NCBI GenBank assembly: GCA_947581745.1
Contig: CANPVW010000073.1
Location: 1 to 17,649 of the forward strand
Length of the DNA: 17,649 bases
From: Candidatus Benthicola azotiphorus
GTDB taxonomy: Bacteria; Gemmatimonadota; Gemmatimonadetes; Palauibacterales; Palauibacteraceae
Direction: 5' to 3'
In this document: piece after piece, positions 14,106 through 17,649 of the stretch
Layout: every line of letters begins with the position of its first letter
How positions within the stretch are numbered: the stretch's first letter is position 1
The notes under the pieces: model-generated
Told to the model about the DNA's origin: nothing
What the model saw: only the letters and a program-made list of their open reading frames with translations
Database searches by the model: none
Program-made: the position numbers and the translations under genes

Positions 14106-15248
14106 ATGAACGCGGCAACCCGGGCATTGCTTACGGTCACCGCGATCCTCGCGATCGCCCCGGCGACTCCCGCCCAGGATGCGGACGGGACACATCGGGT
14201 CCGTCCGGGTGACACGTTGTGGGATCTCGCGGCCCGGTACCTCGCCGATCCCTTCCGGTGGCCGGAACTCTACGACCTGAACGTCCGGGTGGTCGAGGAT
14301 CCGCACTGGATCTTTCCGGGGGAGACTCTCCGACTTCCCGGTGCGGTGGAGGGAGGAGACACCGGGATGCCCCGGGCCGAGGGGCGCCCGGAAGGACGAC
14401 CCGGGAAGCCGGCCCGTGAGACGGAGCGAGCCGGCGGGGGAGCAGCCCGAAGATCGTTCGGGCCCACGGGGCAGTATCCCGAGGGCTCGGTCTTCCGGGT
14501 CGATCCGAGCGCTCCGTCGTACGGCGATCTTTCGATCGAGCAGAACGAGGCCAGCGCCGTCGTCTCGCCGAGCGACTTCTACGGGGCTCCGATCCTGGCC
14601 GATCAGCAATCGCTGGCCCTGCCCGGAGTCACGTCGCGCGTCGTGGCCGAAGCGCACCCCGACATCAAGCTGCCGCGGGCGGCGCGACTCAACGACCAGG
14701 TCGTGATCGCGATCGCCGACGCCGACCTGGAGATCGGCGACTACCTGAAGGCTGTACACTGGGGCCGGACCCTCGGCTCGGCGGGCCGGGTCCTGTACAC
14801 GGTCGGGGTCGTCCGGGTGACCCGTACCTATCCGACCCGGGATAGCGTGCGTGCGGAAGTGGTCCAGATCTTCGGGGATTACCGGGTGGGAGACGAAATG
14901 GTCCGGGCGGAGGACTACCCGGTGGTCAAGGGCCAGCAGGCGGAGCCCGAAACGAACGGGCCGCTCGGTACGGTGATAGCCTTCACCGTCGACCAGCGGC
15001 TGCTGAGCACCGGTGAATCGCTGTTCCTGGATCTGGGGGCCGATGATGGAATCCAGGTCGGCGACGTGTTTGCCGTCTTCTCGACCAGCATGGCGGCGGC
15101 CGAGACCGCTCTCCTCGAGGATCGGCTGACCACGGTGCGAGTCGTTCACGTGTCACCCGGAACGTCGACCGCGCTCGTCACGGAAGTGCGTGATGCCGGC
15201 ATGAGCCCGGGCGCTCCCGTCCGTCGGGTGGAGCGGATGCCGAGCTAG
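14106..15248 (+). CDS. Secreted LysM-domain protein
   Basis: This 380-residue protein has a signal peptide (hydrophobic core 7-19, probable cleavage after A23) and then one LysM domain at 30-79. The domain shows the H-R-V-R-P-G-D-T-L-W-D-L-A opening and the P-G-E-T-L-R-L-P close. LysM domains bind peptidoglycan, so the protein probably acts in the periplasm. An Arg/Gly/Glu-rich linker follows (about 80-120). A large C-terminal region (about 125-375) has predicted beta-strands, including a D-x-G-A-D-D-G-I-Q-V-G-D-V-F-A-V-F segment like those in small beta-barrel domains such as FlgT_C; that likeness is only suggestive. The ATG has AGGAGG (14094-14099) six bases upstream, overlapping the ssb stop, so it is co-transcribed with ssb. 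A strong hairpin terminator follows 30 bases downstream. Confidence 0.9.
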   Translation: MNAATRALLTVTAILAIAPATPAQDADGTHRVRPGDTLWDLAARYLADPFRWPELYDLNVRVVEDPHWIFPGETLRLPGAVEGGDTGMPRAEGRPEGRPGKPARETERAGGGAARRSFGPTGQYPEGSVFRVDPSAPSYGDLSIEQNEASAVVSPSDFYGAPILADQQSLALPGVTSRVVAEAHPDIKLPRAARLNDQVVIAIADADLEIGDYLKAVHWGRTLGSAGRVLYTVGVVRVTRTYPTRDSVRAEVVQIFGDYRVGDEMVRAEDYPVVKGQQAEPETNGPLGTVIAFTVDQRLLSTGESLFLDLGADDGIQVGDVFAVFSTSMAAAETALLEDRLTTVRVVHVSPGTSTALVTEVRDAGMSPGAPVRRVERMPS

Positions 15249-15278
15249 GACCGGACGCCTGGCCCGCGTGGAATCACG

Positions 15279-15310
15279 GAAGCGTCCCGCCGCTGGCGGG
15301 GCGCTTCTTC
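15279..15310 (+). terminator. Hairpin terminator after the LysM gene
   Basis: Thirteen bases (15279-15291) pair with 15295-15307 over a GCT loop, with one T-G wobble and no mismatch. The stem is GC-rich and is followed by only a short T-rich stretch (TTC after the stem, then ACATC). It lies 30 bases after the LysM stop and 118 bases before the next gene, so it plausibly ends the ssb unit. The rest of the gap (15311-15427) shows nothing I can name with confidence; a promoter for the epimerase should be there. Confidence 0.75.
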
Positions 15311-15427
15311 ACATCGTGCCCGGTGCGTCTTTCGGCGCGTGACGGCGGCAAATAGCTTGGCCGCGGCGTTCGAGACGAGAGACGCGGACTTGCAGGGCGG
15401 CGCAAATACGACGGCGAAAGAGAACCG

Positions 15428-16384
15428 ATGTCGAAACAACGGAAACGGGTGCTGGTGACGGGCGGGGCGGGGTTCATCGGGTCCCACGTCTGCGATGCGT
15501 TCGTGGCGGAGGACTGGTCCGTCACGGCGCTGGACGATCTCAGCTCCGGGCGGGAGGAGAACCTCTCGACGGATGTCGAGCTGGTGGTGACCGACATCCG
15601 ATCGCCGGAGGCGGCGAAGCTCGTGCGCGACGGAGCCTTCGACCTGATCAGTCATCACGCGGCCCAGATCGACGTCCGCGTGTCGGTCGACCGGCCGGAC
15701 CACGATGCCTCGATCAACATCATGGGACTGCTGAACCTGCTCGAAGCGGCGGTGAAGGGAGGCGTTCGCCGGTTCCTCTACGTGTCTTCCGGCGGAGTCG
15801 TGTATGGCGAGCCGGACGAATTCCCGGTGCCCGAGACCGCGCCCAAGCGACCCCTCTCTCCATACGGCGTGAGCAAGCTGGCCGGTGAGCACTACCTTCA
15901 CTTCTACCGCGAGATCCACGGCCTCGAGGGCGTGTCACTCAGGTACTCCAATGTCTTCGGTCCGCGGCAGGATCCGCACGGCGAGGCGGGCGTCGTAGCC
16001 ATCTTCGCCCGTTGCGTCCTGGAGGGACGCACGCTCACAGTGTATGGCGACGGGGAACAGACGCGCGATTACGTGTATGTGGGAGACGTGGCGAAGGCCA
16101 ATCTGCTCGCGGCTCTGACGGACGTATCAGGGTCGACGGGAATGGACGAAGTGGCATTCAACGTGGGAACGGGTGTGGAAACCAGCGTGAACGAATTGGC
16201 CAGGGCCGTGATGAGGGTCGCCGGGAGAGTGGTGCCCGTGGAGCATGCTCCGGCCCGCGCCGGCGAGCTGCAGCGCAGCTGCCTGGATTCGGGTCGCCTC
16301 GCGGGCCTGGATTGGCGCCCCGCGGGCGAGCTGGAGGACGGTCTGGCAGCGACCTACGCCTGGATTGCCGGGGAGGATCGATGA
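15428..16384 (+). CDS. NAD-dependent sugar-nucleotide epimerase/dehydratase (GalE-like)
   Basis: This 318-residue extended short-chain dehydrogenase has the NAD-binding loop G12-G-A-G-F-I-G18, an acidic D-D-L-S-S-G-R after the second strand, and the H-H-A-A-Q-x-D-V-R-x-S-V segment common in UDP-hexose 4-epimerases. It also has S120-S121-G-G near the active site and catalytic Y146-x3-K150. The later R-Y-S-N-V-F-G-P-R-Q and R-D-Y-V-Y-V-x-D-V blocks match UDP-glucose/UDP-GlcNAc 4-epimerases and related enzymes. Substrate cannot be settled from sequence; UDP-glucose or UDP-glucuronate 4-epimerase are the main options. It probably supplies sugars for surface polysaccharide. The binding site is weak (AAAGAGA before ATG). 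Its stop overlaps the start of tolQ (ATGA), so it is likely co-translated with the Tol/Exb genes. Confidence 0.92.
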   Translation: MSKQRKRVLVTGGAGFIGSHVCDAFVAEDWSVTALDDLSSGREENLSTDVELVVTDIRSPEAAKLVRDGAFDLISHHAAQIDVRVSVDRPDHDASINIMGLLNLLEAAVKGGVRRFLYVSSGGVVYGEPDEFPVPETAPKRPLSPYGVSKLAGEHYLHFYREIHGLEGVSLRYSNVFGPRQDPHGEAGVVAIFARCVLEGRTLTVYGDGEQTRDYVYVGDVAKANLLAALTDVSGSTGMDEVAFNVGTGVETSVNELARAVMRVAGRVVPVEHAPARAGELQRSCLDSGRLAGLDWRPAGELEDGLAATYAWIAGEDR

Positions 16385-17109
16385 CGCTGCTCGCGGCGCT
16401 GGCGCTCCAGCAGGCGAACACCATCGCTTCGAGCCCGTGGGACCTGGTTCTCGACGCGACTCCCGTCACGAAGATCATCCTGCTCGTTCTGGCCTGCTTC
16501 TCACTCTTCTCGTGGGTCATGATCTTCTGGAAGTGGTCTGAGTTCAGGACGATGCGTAAGTCCGGAGACACGTTCGTCGCAGGAATGGAGGCCGCTGCGG
16601 GTCTCCGGGACGTGTACCAGACCCTGACGCGGCTCGAGGAGTCGTCGTACACGCGAGTATTCCGCAGGGGCGTCAACTTCTTCACCGAGCTGCGCCCCAC
16701 GGCGCTCCGCGACGACGGCCATGAGGCGCCGGGGCTTTCCTCGGCGCAGCTGGACACGCTGCGCCTCGTCCTGGAGAAGGAGCTCGCGGAGGAGCGGGAC
16801 GACATGGCTCACGGGTTGCCATGGCTGGCGATCATCGGCTCCGTGAGCCCGCTGCTCGGCCTCATGGGGACGGTGGTCGGAGTGATGAACTCGTTCATCG
16901 GGATTACCACCCAGGGCTCGGCGAACATCGCGGCAGTCGCGCCGGGGATCGCCGAGGCACTCATCACGACCGTGGTGGGGCTTGCCGTAGCCATTCCGGC
17001 GGTGATCGCGTACAACCACTACGCCGCCAAACTGGGGCTGTTCACGGGTGAGCTGGAGGGATTCGCCAGCGAGTTCATCGGTACTCTGGCCAGGGAAGGC
17101 AGGGTATGA
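16381..17109 (+). CDS. tolQ: TolQ/ExbB-family proton channel subunit
   Basis: TolQ and ExbB form the pentameric inner-membrane stator that uses the proton gradient to power TolA or TonB. The 242-residue product has three membrane segments: about 32-50, 148-170 and 188-210. The large cytoplasmic loop lies between the first two. The conserved core I-G-S-V-S-P-L-L-G-L-M-G-T-V-x-G and the third-helix A-P-G-I-A-E-A-L-I-T-T with T196/T197 are intact. TolQ (E. coli 230) is a little closer by length and N-terminus than ExbB, but the two cannot be separated firmly here because tolB and pal lie outside the window. ATG 16381 overlaps the epimerase stop, and the TGA overlaps the next start, so the three genes are chained. 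Confidence 0.92.
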   Translation: MTLLAALALQQANTIASSPWDLVLDATPVTKIILLVLACFSLFSWVMIFWKWSEFRTMRKSGDTFVAGMEAAAGLRDVYQTLTRLEESSYTRVFRRGVNFFTELRPTALRDDGHEAPGLSSAQLDTLRLVLEKELAEERDDMAHGLPWLAIIGSVSPLLGLMGTVVGVMNSFIGITTQGSANIAAVAPGIAEALITTVVGLAVAIPAVIAYNHYAAKLGLFTGELEGFASEFIGTLAREGRV

Positions 17110-17531
17110 TCGGCGGTCGCCTGGGCGGCGGACCGGAGAGCGGTCTGCCCGTTCGCGCGGAGATCAACGTCACCAGCCTGGTCGATGTGGCCTTCACCCT
17201 GCTCGTGATCTTCATGATTACGGCGCCGATCCTCCAGGGGGGCGTGGAGGTGGCCGTTCCGAAAGCCCCCTCGGCGCCCCTCCAGGTGTCGGAAGGTCTG
17301 GTCATCACGGTCGATCGGGACGGTCAGATCTACGTCGACGACGACGCGTTCACTCGCGAGGAGTTCTCGGCCACGATCGTCCAGCTGGTCGAACGCCGGG
17401 GCGGGCCGACCGTCTACGTCAAGGGCGATCGTGATGTGCCCTACGGGTCCGTGCTCTGGGTGATCGGCAAGCTCAAGGAATCGGACATAGACGCCGTGAG
17501 CCTGATCGCCGAGCCGGACACGGATCGCTGA
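17106..17531 (+). CDS. tolR: TolR/ExbD-family proton channel subunit
   Basis: TolR/ExbD is the single-span partner inside the TolQ/ExbB ring. The 141-residue product (E. coli TolR 142) has a short cytoplasmic start and then the membrane helix I-N-V-T-S-L-V-D27-V-A-F-T-L-L-V-I-F-M-I-T. Asp27 is the proton-carrying residue equivalent to TolR D23 or ExbD D25. A periplasmic domain follows with the V-T-V-D-R-D-G-Q-I-Y-V-D and V-Y-V-K-G-D-R-D-V-P-Y-G motifs. Ser replaces the Pro that follows the first Thr in E. coli (T-P-L-V-D), a common variant outside proteobacteria. The start overlaps the tolQ stop (ATGA). A gene for a TonB/TolA-like protein follows after 25 bases. Confidence 0.93.
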   Translation: MIGGRLGGGPESGLPVRAEINVTSLVDVAFTLLVIFMITAPILQGGVEVAVPKAPSAPLQVSEGLVITVDRDGQIYVDDDAFTREEFSATIVQLVERRGGPTVYVKGDRDVPYGSVLWVIGKLKESDIDAVSLIAEPDTDR

Positions 17532-17556
17532 GGAGCCGGATGCGAGGGGCGGGCCG

Positions 17557-17649
17557 GTGAGTGCAAGCCGGGAGCGGCATCGGATGCCGCCGGGGGCGCT
17601 GATCGCGTCGACCATCCTGCACGCCGCGGTGGGGATCAGCATGGCGGTC
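17557..17649 (+). CDS. Partial TolA/TonB-like protein, N-terminus only
   Basis: The first 31 codons of a frame that runs off the right edge. GTG 17557 has GAGGGG (17544-17549) seven bases upstream. An in-frame ATG at 17584 is an alternative. The visible part is a basic N-terminus and then a hydrophobic segment containing S-T-I-L-H-A-A, a pattern seen at the start of TonB and TolA membrane anchors. Together with tolQ and tolR directly upstream, this suggests the third, force-transmitting member of the system. The diagnostic C-terminal domain is outside the window. Confidence 0.6.
   Translation, partial: MSASRERHRMPPGALIASTILHAAVGISMAV

Noticed and set aside
16012..16380. Upstream extension of the tolQ frame inside the epimerase gene
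   Set aside because: The extra 123 residues are Gly/Arg-rich shadow sequence of the epimerase. ATG 16381 gives a normal TolQ start.
1..17649. CRISPR array, tRNA or rRNA genes, insertion sequences, integrase sites, defence or toxin modules
   Set aside because: Looked for on both strands. No regularly spaced repeats, transposase-like proteins, tRNA-like cloverleaf or other mobile signature was recognised.

Overview
The window is a gene-dense stretch of GC-rich bacterial chromosome (by eye, mid-60s percent GC, with strongly GC-biased third codon positions). The organism is a diderm: the window encodes a BamD-type outer-membrane assembly lipoprotein, other lipoproteins, and a TolQ/TolR (ExbB/ExbD) motor. 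The enlarged SecA (1100 residues) and the mix of neighbours suggest the Gemmatimonadota/Eisenbacteria/FCB neighbourhood. That placement is inference from style, not from a marker gene.

Layout. (1) 44-5684, plus strand: a TPR lipoprotein, BamD, NadD and SecA, tightly packed, so envelope biogenesis and protein export share a unit with NAD synthesis. (2) 5869-9127, plus strand: RadC with an unusual C-terminal tail, then a gap with a candidate promoter and hairpins, then a RelA/SpoT-type (p)ppGpp enzyme. (3) 9135-9740, minus strand: an unrecognised helical lipoprotein, convergent with rel and divergent from uvrB. (4) 9869-13554, plus strand: uvrB-tsaE-tsaB-rimI with overlapping or nearly touching ends, covering DNA repair, the tRNA t6A machinery and ribosomal-protein acetylation. 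(5) 13654-15248, plus strand: ssb, preceded by a good promoter inside the end of rimI, and a secreted LysM protein, closed by a strong hairpin terminator at 15279-15310. (6) 15428 to the right edge, plus strand: an NAD-dependent sugar-nucleotide epimerase overlapping tolQ, which overlaps tolR, then the first 31 codons of a membrane-anchored TolA/TonB-like protein cut by the window.

Most genes are core functions with intact motifs. I see no CRISPR array, tRNA, rRNA, insertion sequence, integrase, toxin-antitoxin pair or defence island. No gene-free stretch exceeds 300 bases, unless the non-homologous RadC tail is counted as non-coding (6547-6865).

The least ordinary features are a four-cysteine insert in the second nucleotide-binding domain of SecA, the orphan lipoprotein with a probable TTG start, the structured gaps before radC and rel, and the translational coupling of a sugar epimerase to the Tol/Exb genes. 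I found no convincing new multi-gene system.
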